Shown here in pieces: positions 18,989 through 26,641 of a stretch of DNA of 64,000 nucleotides. The notes below the pieces were generated by a model. It was not told where the DNA came from, made no database searches, and worked only from the letters and a program-made list of their open reading frames with translations. The translations under genes and the position numbers were made by a program. The first letter of the stretch is position 1; each line of letters begins with the position of its first letter. Origin of the DNA: Burkholderia sp. 9120 (GTDB lineage: Bacteria; Pseudomonadota; Gammaproteobacteria; Burkholderiales; Burkholderiaceae). Location: assembly GCF_000745015.1 (NCBI RefSeq), contig NZ_JQNA01000002.1:5580001-5644000 (forward strand), in the 5' to 3' direction.

Positions 18989-19759
18989 TTACTGTTCTAC
19001 CGCGACGGCAGTGAGCGTATTCAGCACCGCCGCGGCGTGCGCTTCGAGAAAGAAGTGGCCGCCCGCGAATTCATGACGGCCGAACTCGCCTTGCGTGCAC
19101 GCGGCCCACGCGTCGACATCGGCGGATTGCGCGGTGGCGCGATCGTCGCGGCCGGTAAAGACATCGATACGACATTCAAGCGGCAGACGCGGCGAACTCG
19201 CCCGACTCTGTTCCGTGTAGACCCCGCACAGATGAAAATCGGCGCGCAGCACCGGCAGCATGAAGTCGACGAAATCCGCGTCGGCCAGCAATTCAGTGGG
19301 CGTGCCGCCCAGTTCCGCGAGCTTCGCCACCATCGTCTCGCGAGGGCAGTCGAGCCAATGCGACTCGACCTTGCGGCGCGACGGCGCCACCGACGCCGAT
19401 GCGCCCAACCACAACGGCATGCGGCCATCTCGTTGCCGCAACGCGTGACACAACTCGAAGGCCACCAGCGCACCCATGCTGTGCCCGAAGACGGCGAACG
19501 GCGCGTCGCGATCGAGGCGCTGGCCGATGTCGTCGGCGAGTTCGGCGATCAGCGGGCGCCATTCGGTATGCACGGCTTGCGCGCGACGCGTGCCGTGGCC
19601 GGGCAGTTCCGCGGCAATCAGATTCACACCGTCCGGCAACAACGGTATCCATCGCCGATACAACGCCGCGCTGCCGCCCGCATGCGCGAAGCAGATCAGA
19701 TTGAGCGGCGTGGAAGTGGCGAAGGTCACGGTGCTGGCGGTGCTCACACTAGGCTGCAT
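18989..19759 (-). CDS. Type II thioesterase of the NRPS cluster (alpha/beta hydrolase)
   Basis: 256 residues with FAHAGGSA near the N terminus, the nucleophile motif GHSMG, an acidic residue in the FTGRDD segment and a C-terminal GGHFF histidine. That is the standard layout of editing thioesterases (GrsT/RifR group). These act in the cytoplasm and release misacylated or stalled groups from carrier-domain phosphopantetheine arms. It begins four bases after the MbtH stop codon, so the two are translationally close, and it ends 78 bases before the cupin gene. There is no signal peptide. Confident for the family; which carrier domains it serves is inferred from the neighbourhood. Confidence 0.93.
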   Translation of the reverse strand: MQPSVSTASTVTFATSTPLNLICFAHAGGSAALYRRWIPLLPDGVNLIAAELPGHGTRRAQAVHTEWRPLIAELADDIGQRLDRDAPFAVFGHSMGALVAFELCHALRQRDGRMPLWLGASASVAPSRRKVESHWLDCPRETMVAKLAELGGTPTELLADADFVDFMLPVLRADFHLCGVYTEQSRASSPRLPLECRIDVFTGRDDRATAQSADVDAWAACTQGEFGRHEFAGGHFFLEAHAAAVLNTLTAVAVEQ

Positions 19760-19763
19760 ACGT

Positions 19764-19997
19764 TCAGTTCGGCGCGGAACCTTGTGCGGAGGCGCTCTCT
19801 TCCATCGCCTTGCGCAAGCTCAGCGGACGCATATCGGTCCACACCTCGTCGATCCACGCGAGGCAGTCTTCCTTCTTGCCGGACTTGCCGGCTTCACGCC
19901 AACCGGCGGGAATGGCCTTGTAGTCAGGCCAGATCGAGTACTGCTCTTCGTGATTCACCACTACGTGGAAATTCGTGTTCTCGTCGCCCCAACTCAT
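19764..19997 (-). CDS. MbtH-like protein (adenylation-domain partner)
   Basis: 77 residues with the family signature: [10 protein letters not shown] near the N terminus, PAGW, then a tryptophan-containing C-terminal half ([11 protein letters not shown]). MbtH-like proteins bind NRPS adenylation domains and raise their solubility and activity. It is the first gene of the leftward operon. A GGAG Shine-Dalgarno lies about 8 bases before the ATG, and a Fur box sits about 105 bases upstream, so the operon should be repressed when iron is sufficient. The family is certain; the partner A domains are presumably those of the two downstream NRPSs. Confidence 0.97.
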   Translation of the reverse strand: MSWGDENTNFHVVVNHEEQYSIWPDYKAIPAGWREAGKSGKKEDCLAWIDEVWTDMRPLSLRKAMEESASAQGSAPN

Positions 19998-20101
19998 GAA
20001 TGCGCTCCGCTGCGTTAATTTGATTGGCTATGCGAATGAAAGACAGAAGTCCGCCTGGAGTGATCTCCATAAACGGTCCCGGCTCGCGAAACTCAGTTTT
20101 C

Positions 20102-20120
20102 GCGAATGACAATCATTCCC
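20102..20120. promoter_or_regulatory. Fur box upstream of the MbtH/NRPS operon
   Basis: GCGAATGACAATCATTCCC matches the 19-base Fur consensus GATAATGATAATCATTATC at 14 of 19 positions, including the whole central AATCATT block. It lies about 105 bases upstream of the MbtH start, an appropriate place for repression of this operon by Fe-Fur. I could not identify a clear -35/-10 pair, so an alternative sigma factor is possible. Confidence 0.8.
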
Positions 20121-20497
20121 ATTTGGACTCGAAGGTTAGAAGCCGGAACCGAAGGTGTCAACCGTCAAATCCGACGAAATGCGCGATGCATGTTTCCCAT
20201 GAGCCGTTTCCGCCGATCAATCAATGACTTGCCGTTAAACCGCATTGACAATATTTATTTTTCTACGCGAAACCGTAGCACTACGGACAATATGGGTTTG
20301 CTGGAAGGCGTCACGGAATTCGATTAGGATCACGCGCGCATTCAACGAGCATTGCTCAAGGATTCATCGCGCATAGCGTTCGCCATGCCGTTTTCGACAT
20401 CGCTCAGGTAAGTTATACGGACCGGAGAATGTTGCCGCCCATTACCCGGTCTTTTATACCGTCGTTATTGTTTCTATTCAGAGGCGCGAGCAGACAG
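20121..20497. other. Intergenic region, lower GC than its surroundings
   Basis: About 375 bases between the Fur box and the terminator-like palindrome. A 73-codon frame on the plus strand (20106-20327) has no ribosome-binding site and looks accidental. I see no gene; this should be the promoter region of the siderophore operon. Confidence 0.5.
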
Positions 20498-20523
20498 ACG
20501 ACCCGCGCATGCGCGGGTCGTCC
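20498..20523. terminator. Perfect 26-base palindrome downstream of the acylase gene
   Basis: Two 13-base arms (GACGACCCGCGCA and its exact complement) meet with no spacer; the hairpin would have a minimal loop. It lies 30 bases past the acylase stop codon. It probably ends that transcript, although no strong T-tract follows on the minus strand, so a protein-binding site cannot be ruled out. Confidence 0.6.
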
Positions 20524-20552
20524 GGAAACCGGGCTCAAGCTTTAACGAGGGC

Positions 20553-23078
20553 TCAGGGTGGCACGGGTCCATCGAGCACGGTAACGCGCAGCGCCGGGTC
20601 CGCTTCGATCTCGGCGCGCGTGAAGGGCACCTTCAGCCACGCCTTGCTCGCGTAGCGCCGGGTGTAGTCGCTCTCGTGGCCGGACGCGGGGTCGTCGGAT
20701 TGCGAGGTGGCGAGGAACGTGTAGGCCTGCGGCCCGCTATCGTCGAAGCCGACCACCTGCATGTAGGTGTTGCCGTTGGGATTGCCGTCGAGCGAGAAAC
20801 CCTCCGGCGAATCGATCTTTTCCTGTGAACAGGCCGCCGTGAAATAGCCTTGCGCGGTGCAGCCGCCGAACAACGGCACGCGCGCGCCGTCACGCGTGGC
20901 GTAGAGCGCCGCGCCGCGCGGGCTGTCGGGTGCGAGACCCGCGCGATGCAGATCGTCGGCCGCCGTCAACAGCAGGTCGCGCGCGGTCGTGCCTTCAAAA
21001 CTCAAACCGCGCGGCGTGTTGAGCGGATCGGCGGCACTGACGGGCACGCGATACGACCAGCCGCTCTTCTCGTGCTGCAGATGCGTCCAGAACACGTCCC
21101 ACAGGTTCGCGCCACGCGCGTGCGGGTTGCCGGTGTCGTCCCACTCGCGCAGCGCCTTGCACGCCGACGCAAGCGTCTCGCTCGCGTCCGCCGAAGAGGT
21201 CGATGGGGTTGATGAGCCACCGCCGGTTTCACCACACGCCGCCGCCAGCACATCGGACTTGAAGCGCTCCGCTGAGAGCGCCCGGCTGTTCAACACCATC
21301 TGACGCACGCTCGCGCTGTCCGCGAGACGGCCCGGATAGCCGTCCCGGCCATCGAGACGCGCGCGGATCATCTGCAGCCCGAGTTGCGCGCGCAGCGTCA
21401 TCTCCTCCTGGGTATCGAAGATCGCACCGTAGCCCGCCAGCGGCTGCGCCGGATTCGCGAGCGCGTAAGTGTTGTTCATGTTGGCGACGTAATCGCCGCG
21501 CGCGAGGCTCGGCATGTTCGCGAGCGGCAGTTTGCCGTTCGCGCCGGACCAGTTGCAGGCCGAGCGCGAACCGTCGAGCACCGGCACGCCGCGCGCTTTT
21601 TGCGCGAGCGCCGCCGCGACCGGCTGCACCGTGCACTGGGCGGACAACGCGGGCGGCACGTTCGGTATCGCGCCGATATCCGCGTACCAGGCACGCCGGT
21701 CGTTGCGTCCCACGGCGAGCGTGTTGACCCACGGCATCGACGCGTCGTCGCGCGTGATCGCGATGAAGTCCTCCAGCGAAGCCGCGCGGTCCCAGCGCAG
21801 GAACGTGTCGAAGGTCTGCGCGTTGGTCTCGTTGACGTCGCGGATCGCAAACGCCGAAGCGGAATTCGCGGCGAGCGCGGGCGAGAAGCCGGAGAGATCG
21901 ATCAGCGGTCCGAAGCGGGTGCGATAGAGCGTACGTGTGATCGGCTGAAGCGTGCCGTCCGCCGCGCGCACCTGGATCGTGATCGGCACGCGCTGCATCG
22001 TTTCCGCTTTGCCGTCGACGAGATACGTGTCCGGGCGCCCCGGCGCGAGCGCGAGCCGGAACAGGCCGAAGCGGCGAGCGGTGGACACGGTCAAGCTCCA
22101 GGCCACGTTCTGGTTGAAGCCGATCATGATGACGGGCGTGCCGAGAAACGAAGCGCCGCTCACGTCGAGCTTGCCGGGAATCGTCAATTGCGCCTGATAG
22201 AAGCGGTCGGGGCCGCGCCAGAACCAATGCGGATTGCCGAACAGCAACCCGTGCGGCGTGCCGGTGGCATCGCCGCCGAACGCCATGGCGTTGCTGCCGA
22301 TGCCCGCTCCGCCGCCGGCTTGCAAATACGGCAGCGACGTCACTTGCTGCGGCTTGCCATTCAACGACACGGCTGGCTTCGATGCATCCGCAGGAGCCGC
22401 GGGCGGTTGCGCGTTCGCGATCGCGTGGACAAAGCGCGCGTAGCCGCCCGCATACATCGCGGCCAGCATGCGCCGATAGATATCGCGCGTGTCGATCGGC
22501 TTCACCCAGGCCTGGCCGCGACACGCGGCGTGCGCACCCGCATGGGCGCCCTCGCCCAGTTCACGCAGATAGCGGTCGTAGCCCGCCGCGAAGCCGCGCG
22601 CGAGCGCCTGCGCTTCGCCGGATTGCTGCTTCTCGAACGTGGCGAGCGCCGTGTCGTCGACGAGAAAGCGGAAGTAGAAATCGGTGTCGATGTTGGCCGG
22701 CCGGCCGATGGTCGAATACGCCTTCGCCTGCGCAGCCGGTCCGAAGTAACGCGAGCGTTCGCCGCGCCAGGTGACGAAGCCGTCGGCGAGTGTGCAGAGG
22801 TCGTCGGTGGCCTGCGCATAGCCGTAACCGTAGCCGAGACCAGCCCAGTCGTTTGCTTCGATATGCGGAATATCGTAGGCGGTGCGGCTGATCCGCGCGT
22901 GCAATGCGGAGTCATCCGTTGGCAAATCGGTCTGCACATCCGTCGCGCTTCGGTCGAGTTTCCCCGCCACGCAGCCGGACAGCGCCATCGCACAGGCCGC
23001 GAGCAGCGCGGCGGCTTTCATGCGCTCGCGGCAGCGTGCCGCGAGCTTTCGTTGCTTCGTCGTGTTCCACAGAACCAT
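20553..23078 (-). CDS. Ntn-hydrolase acylase of the penicillin/AHL acylase (PvdQ) family, predicted lipoprotein
   Basis: 841 residues from the ATG at 23078, chosen because GGGAGG precedes it by about 7 bases; the frame opens upstream to 23141. An Arg/Lys-rich n-region, a hydrophobic stretch and a lipobox ALSGC (Cys36) predict export and lipidation. The autoprocessing nucleophile is Ser262 in GIGSN, followed by typical beta-chain segments (GNPHWFW, FLGTP, GFNQNVAW). Family members cleave fatty-acyl amides; PvdQ removes the myristoyl group from the pyoverdine precursor in the periplasm. Here the gene has its own Fur box and sits beside a FAAL-initiated NRPS, so deacylation of the lipopeptide siderophore precursor is the likely job. 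Quorum-signal or beta-lactam hydrolysis remain alternatives. Confidence 0.9.
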   Translation of the reverse strand: MVLWNTTKQRKLAARCRERMKAAALLAACAMALSGCVAGKLDRSATDVQTDLPTDDSALHARISRTAYDIPHIEANDWAGLGYGYGYAQATDDLCTLADGFVTWRGERSRYFGPAAQAKAYSTIGRPANIDTDFYFRFLVDDTALATFEKQQSGEAQALARGFAAGYDRYLRELGEGAHAGAHAACRGQAWVKPIDTRDIYRRMLAAMYAGGYARFVHAIANAQPPAAPADASKPAVSLNGKPQQVTSLPYLQAGGGAGIGSNAMAFGGDATGTPHGLLFGNPHWFWRGPDRFYQAQLTIPGKLDVSGASFLGTPVIMIGFNQNVAWSLTVSTARRFGLFRLALAPGRPDTYLVDGKAETMQRVPITIQVRAADGTLQPITRTLYRTRFGPLIDLSGFSPALAANSASAFAIRDVNETNAQTFDTFLRWDRAASLEDFIAITRDDASMPWVNTLAVGRNDRRAWYADIGAIPNVPPALSAQCTVQPVAAALAQKARGVPVLDGSRSACNWSGANGKLPLANMPSLARGDYVANMNNTYALANPAQPLAGYGAIFDTQEEMTLRAQLGLQMIRARLDGRDGYPGRLADSASVRQMVLNSRALSAERFKSDVLAAACGETGGGSSTPSTSSADASETLASACKALREWDDTGNPHARGANLWDVFWTHLQHEKSGWSYRVPVSAADPLNTPRGLSFEGTTARDLLLTAADDLHRAGLAPDSPRGAALYATRDGARVPLFGGCTAQGYFTAACSQEKIDSPEGFSLDGNPNGNTYMQVVGFDDSGPQAYTFLATSQSDDPASGHESDYTRRYASKAWLKVPFTRAEIEADPALRVTVLDGPVPP

Positions 23079-23190
23079 CCAGTGCCTCCCTAGGCTGGCA
23101 CGCCGATGCGTTGCGGCAGGCAACGAGCCGCCGCAATGCACCGAGCTTTATCACGGCGGCTGAGTTTAAAGCACAGGGCATCGACACCGC

Positions 23191-23209
23191 AAGAATGCGA
23201 ATCATTTTC
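23191..23209. promoter_or_regulatory. Fur box upstream of the acylase gene
   Basis: AAGAATGCGAATCATTTTC matches the Fur consensus at 14 of 19 positions, with the core AATCATT intact. It lies about 113 bases upstream of the acylase ATG, almost the same distance as the box ahead of MbtH, suggesting co-regulation by iron. Confidence 0.8.
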
Positions 23210-23329
23210 ATTTGGAGGGAACTTTGATCGTCTGCGCGGTTCGTTTTCATCTGCCGCGCGCCACGTCGCTGATCAGACAGCGGGCACCCTCGTGAAGCGA
23301 CAACGGCTGGCAATACGGCGACCGAGGAA

Positions 23330-24379
23330 TGTCAGTGGTCGAAGAGTCTCGCGGTGATTCTGCTGCGCTATACGCGCCGCTATTTCAAGGTGCTGCCGTT
23401 GCTTGAAGGCGCAGTTCCTGTTCGCGCAGTTCTGGTATTCGCTGTTTTCGCTGACCATGGCCGCGACCGTCGCGATGCCCGTGATCGCGCTGGTCACGCG
23501 CCGCGTGTGGAGCGATGTCGCCTATCTGTCCTACTTCGGCTACGCGAGCGCCGTCACGATCAGCATTCTGCTGGTGATGGCATGGGTGCGCCGCACGGGC
23601 AGTTTCCGGCCGTTCGACGCGAAGGTGAGCTCGTGGGAAGGCATGGCGTTCCTGTTCGCGCGCTGGCCATGGTCGCTGCTCGGCATCGGCTCGGCGCTCG
23701 CCGACTGTCTGCACGGACAGGAATTCGCCTTTCGCGTGACGCCTAAAGGCGTGCCCGTTGTCGAGCGCCCGCCGTTGCGCGTGGTGCTGCCTTATTATCT
23801 GGCGATCTCGCTGATCTGCAGCCTGCCGCTCGTCATGATCGACGACGCCTGCAATGCGCGCGGCTTCTACGTGATCTCGAGCGTCAACGCACTGGTCTAT
23901 CTGGCGGTCGCCCTGCTGATCGTCGTGGCGCATGATCATGAGCAAGGGCAACGCCTGTCCCTGCTCCGCCTGACAGCCGGCGACGGGCCCGCCGTGCGCC
24001 GCGTGGCCTTCGCGGCCGCTGTGCTGGTGCTCGGCATGGGCATGACCGAACGCTTGCCGGAAGGCGCGAACGCACTGCTCGGGCATGACGTCTCGGCGCG
24101 ACCGCAAGCCGTGCCGGAAGTGGTTGTGGCGCAGCCGCAATTGCTCGGCGTCGACGACCCGGAACACGCGTTCCCGGCCAGGAACAATGCGATCGACATT
24201 GAACATATCTTCGTCTCGTGGGACGACCCGGGCGCGCCGACGCTGATCCAGAACGCCCACGAGTATGCGAACCGAACCGTCTCGACCGTCAATGGCTGGT
24301 GTCGATCGAACCGTGGCCGGCCCGCTCCCGCAACAGTCACACGCTGCTGCGCGATATCCGCACGAGCGGCGCTCCGTGA
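23330..24379 (+). pseudogene. Decayed membrane glycosyltransferase (GT2-like) remnant with a glycosidase-like tail
   Basis: Homology-like text continues across frames. WSKSLAVILLRYTRRYFK (about 23333-23386) is in one frame, then KAQFLFAQFWYSLFSL begins in another at 23403 with four or more hydrophobic helices. After SWDDPGAP and HEYANR the text moves to a third frame at about 24260-24379 (WLVSIEPWPARSRN ... TSGAP, stop). At least two frameshifts and the lack of any N-terminal glycosyltransferase catalytic domain mark it as dead. The membrane part resembles the C-terminal half of processive beta-glycosyltransferases of exopolysaccharide loci, and the tail resembles a glycoside hydrolase segment. 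The family name is tentative. A 332-codon frame from 23403 could be miscalled as a gene. Confidence 0.6.
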
Positions 24380-24389
24380 GCTTTTGACG

Positions 24390-24415
24390 ATCCGCGCTTG
24401 ACGGGCGGATTTTTT
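24390..24415 (+). terminator. Rho-independent terminator after the glycosyltransferase remnant
   Basis: Stem ATCCGC (24390-24395) pairs with GCGGAT (24405-24410) and is followed by a run of T (to 24415). It sits just past the stop of the pseudogene and supports the view that a real transcription unit once ended here. Confidence 0.7.
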
Positions 24416-24543
24416 ACGACCACAATCTTTCCACTGTTCAGATTTGGTGACCTTTAGCTCCTGGCGAAGTCACCGCCTTACCCCCTCGTTCGACGCCAAC
24501 CCACGCGCCACCGCGCGATCCTCGCGTCATTCTGGAGATCACC

Positions 24544-25092
24544 ATGACTTTTCTTCTGACGTTTGCCCCGTTCCTCGCCTTTGCGGTAATCGAGCGCCTC
24601 GCCGGTGCGCAGGCGGGACTGGCCGCCGGTGCGATCGTTGCCGCCGCACTGCTGATCCGCGATTTCGTGAGCCCGGTGCGCCGTATCAAACTGCTCGAAG
24701 TGGGCACGTTCCTGCTGTTTGGCGCACTGACGCTCTACGCGCTGACCAGCGACGTGCAATGGTCCATCGCCGCCGTGCGCTTGCGCGTCGACGGGGGACT
24801 CATGCTGATCGTTCTCGCGTCGATCGCGTTGCGCCGGCCATTTACGTTGCAGTACGCACGCGAAACCGTGTCGCGCGAACTGTGGAACAGCCCCGAATTC
24901 ATCCACGTCAACTATGTGATCAGCGCAGCGTGGGCAGCGGCGTTCGGCGCGCTCGTGCTGGCCGATATCGCCATGGCTTATGCGACGGCGTTGCCGCATT
25001 CGGTGGGCATCGTCGCTACGGTTGCCGCCCTCGTTGGCGCGTTCAAGTTCACCGCGTGGTATCCCGCTCAACACGCGGCAAAACGGGCCTGA
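24544..25092 (+). CDS. Integral membrane protein of unknown function
   Basis: 182 residues with about five predicted membrane helices (near residues 2-16, 22-40, 50-66, 80-95 and 125-170). A Shine-Dalgarno GGAG lies 7 bases before the ATG. I recognise no catalytic or transport motif; it vaguely resembles small septation/DUF-type membrane proteins. It lies convergent with the carotenoid oxygenase gene and downstream of the terminator, so it forms its own unit. The coding call is supported by the ribosome-binding site, coherent hydrophobicity and length. Function is unknown. Confidence 0.8.
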   Translation: MTFLLTFAPFLAFAVIERLAGAQAGLAAGAIVAAALLIRDFVSPVRRIKLLEVGTFLLFGALTLYALTSDVQWSIAAVRLRVDGGLMLIVLASIALRRPFTLQYARETVSRELWNSPEFIHVNYVISAAWAAAFGALVLADIAMAYATALPHSVGIVATVAALVGAFKFTAWYPAQHAAKRA

Positions 25093-25105
25093 TGTTTAGC
25101 GGCAC

Positions 25106-26539
25106 TTAATCGTTTGGCGACTCGCTTGCCGACTCGTTTGTCGAATCCCGCGCCAGCCAGTTTCCATGAAACCCGTTCGGCACGCGGTGCGGAATCTCCA
25201 CCGTCGCCAGCGGTCCGGCCGCGACGTTCAACGCATCGAGCACCAGCAGATCGCTGCGCGCTTGCGCTCCACGGAACACGACGGCCAGGATCCATCCATC
25301 GCCTTCGGCGGCACCGGATGTGGCATCGGGCACACGCGGCACGAAGACCGGCTCCGATGTCGCGTCGCCCGCCGGCAGTTCGAACACGTCGCGCGATTGC
25401 GGGTTGGCGTGATCGATATGAGCGATTCGCGTGAAGAGACCGTCCTCTCCGTCCGAATGCGCGGCCAGCCATCCATGACGATACGGCGCGCCGGCAAAGC
25501 GCTCGTCGATACGCGGAAATTCGCCGCTGATATCGGCAACGAGCTTGCTGGTGAACACGCGCGCGTGGCTGCGCAAATCCAGCGTCCAGCGACACAGGCG
25601 CGCATGACCGACGTCTTCGACCGGGCGGCCGTCAGGCCAGGTGAAATTCGGCGGAGCATCGAATTGCATCACGTCCATGTAGAGACAATCGTCCTGCTCC
25701 CACGCGTTCATCACCTGAAAGACGAAGCACGCCGGCCCTTTCCACCACTCGATCTCATCGCTGCCGTCGCGCCGCATGACACCCACGAACGCGCCGAACT
25801 GCGGCTCCCACGCGTAGGCCGGACCGCCCGCACGTAACCTCGGCAAGCTCGCCGTCAACGGCGTCACGGGAAACAGCAGATGCCGCGCGGTCATCGCGAA
25901 GTCATGCACCATGCTCGCGTAGGGCGCGTCGAAGCGCCGCAGATACGTAACGTGGCCACTCGCGTCGATGCTGCCCGCCGTGATGCCCGCGCCCAATCCA
26001 TCCGGACCGCCATAGCCGAAGAACAGCAGTTCACCCGTTACAGGATCGAGCTTGGGATGCGCGGTAAACGCGCCATGCAACGCGCCGCCGAAATCGATCT
26101 GACCAAGCGTATCCAGCGTGCGCGCATGCAGTTCGACCGGCAAGTGCGCTTCCTCCAGCGCAAGCAGACGCGTGCCATGCCTCAGCACGTTGGTGTTGGC
26201 GCTGCCATCGTCGTACGGCAGCGAGTCGTCCGCGGAATCACCGAACGCGTTGCCCCGCGCGACACCGCGCTCGCGCTCGGCGAGCCAGCGTTGCGTGCGG
26301 ACCCACCGGTTCCGGTAGGTCACGCCCGCCTCCGCGAACTCGAAGCGGTGCACCATGCCATGCCCCGCGAACCAGTGCTGCGCCGGATCGGGATAAAGCG
26401 GATTGGGACCGTTGCGCACCAGCACCCCCGCGAGCCCGGACGGTAACGCGCCATGCACGCGCAAGGGCCCACAGTCCGCTTCGAAGTCGATTGGCGGCAA
26501 GTTGGCCTGAAATGCCTCTGCGTTCGTCTGCTCGCTCAT
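25106..26539 (-). CDS. Carotenoid oxygenase (RPE65/CCO family) with a substituted metal-ligand position
   Basis: 477 residues from the ATG at 26539; in-frame codons extend to 26611 but cross the divergent promoter. Family landmarks: GVLVRNGPNP, WFAGHGMVH, TAHPKLDP, VHDFAMT and C-terminal GFHGNW. Family members oxidatively cleave carotenoids, apocarotenoids or stilbenoids with Fe(II) held by four histidines. Three histidine blades are recognisable, but the third motif, normally FHxxNxxE (His313 in RPE65), reads FQVMNAWE, placing Gln275 at the metal position. The enzyme may be altered or inactive. It is divergent from a TetR regulator that probably controls it. Family call is firm, substrate unknown. 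Confidence 0.92.
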   Translation of the reverse strand: MSEQTNAEAFQANLPPIDFEADCGPLRVHGALPSGLAGVLVRNGPNPLYPDPAQHWFAGHGMVHRFEFAEAGVTYRNRWVRTQRWLAERERGVARGNAFGDSADDSLPYDDGSANTNVLRHGTRLLALEEAHLPVELHARTLDTLGQIDFGGALHGAFTAHPKLDPVTGELLFFGYGGPDGLGAGITAGSIDASGHVTYLRRFDAPYASMVHDFAMTARHLLFPVTPLTASLPRLRAGGPAYAWEPQFGAFVGVMRRDGSDEIEWWKGPACFVFQVMNAWEQDDCLYMDVMQFDAPPNFTWPDGRPVEDVGHARLCRWTLDLRSHARVFTSKLVADISGEFPRIDERFAGAPYRHGWLAAHSDGEDGLFTRIAHIDHANPQSRDVFELPAGDATSEPVFVPRVPDATSGAAEGDGWILAVVFRGAQARSDLLVLDALNVAAGPLATVEIPHRVPNGFHGNWLARDSTNESASESPND

Positions 26540-26572
26540 ACGGTCACCCCATATTATTCCAGTGGAAAGATT

Positions 26573-26578
26573 TTGACT
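26573..26578 (+). promoter_or_regulatory. Possible -35 element of the TetR gene
   Basis: TTGACT is followed, about 17 bases on, by the weak -10-like TCAACA. If real, transcription begins near 26605, favouring a translation start at 26642 or 26702 for the regulator. The 100-base divergent region should also hold the carotenoid oxygenase promoter. Confidence 0.35.
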
Positions 26579-26641
26579 TTCACGGCCCTTTTGGTCAACA
26601 TGTCTTTTCAAGACCAGAAAACCAGAGAGTTCACCGCCGCT

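Noticed and set aside
20106..20327. A 73-codon plus-strand ORF in the Fur promoter region
   Set aside because: No Shine-Dalgarno, overlaps the Fur box, and the translation resembles no protein.
20553..23078. Simple quorum-quenching AHL acylase
   Set aside because: Possible by family, but the dedicated Fur box and the adjoining FAAL-NRPS make siderophore maturation the more economical reading.
21384..23093. A 569-codon plus-strand frame opposite the acylase
   Set aside because: The acylase on the minus strand has signal peptide, nucleophile and family motifs; the opposite frame has none.
23403..24401. Intact glycosyltransferase gene
   Set aside because: The catalytic half is missing and homologous text changes frame twice, so it is a remnant, not a functional gene.
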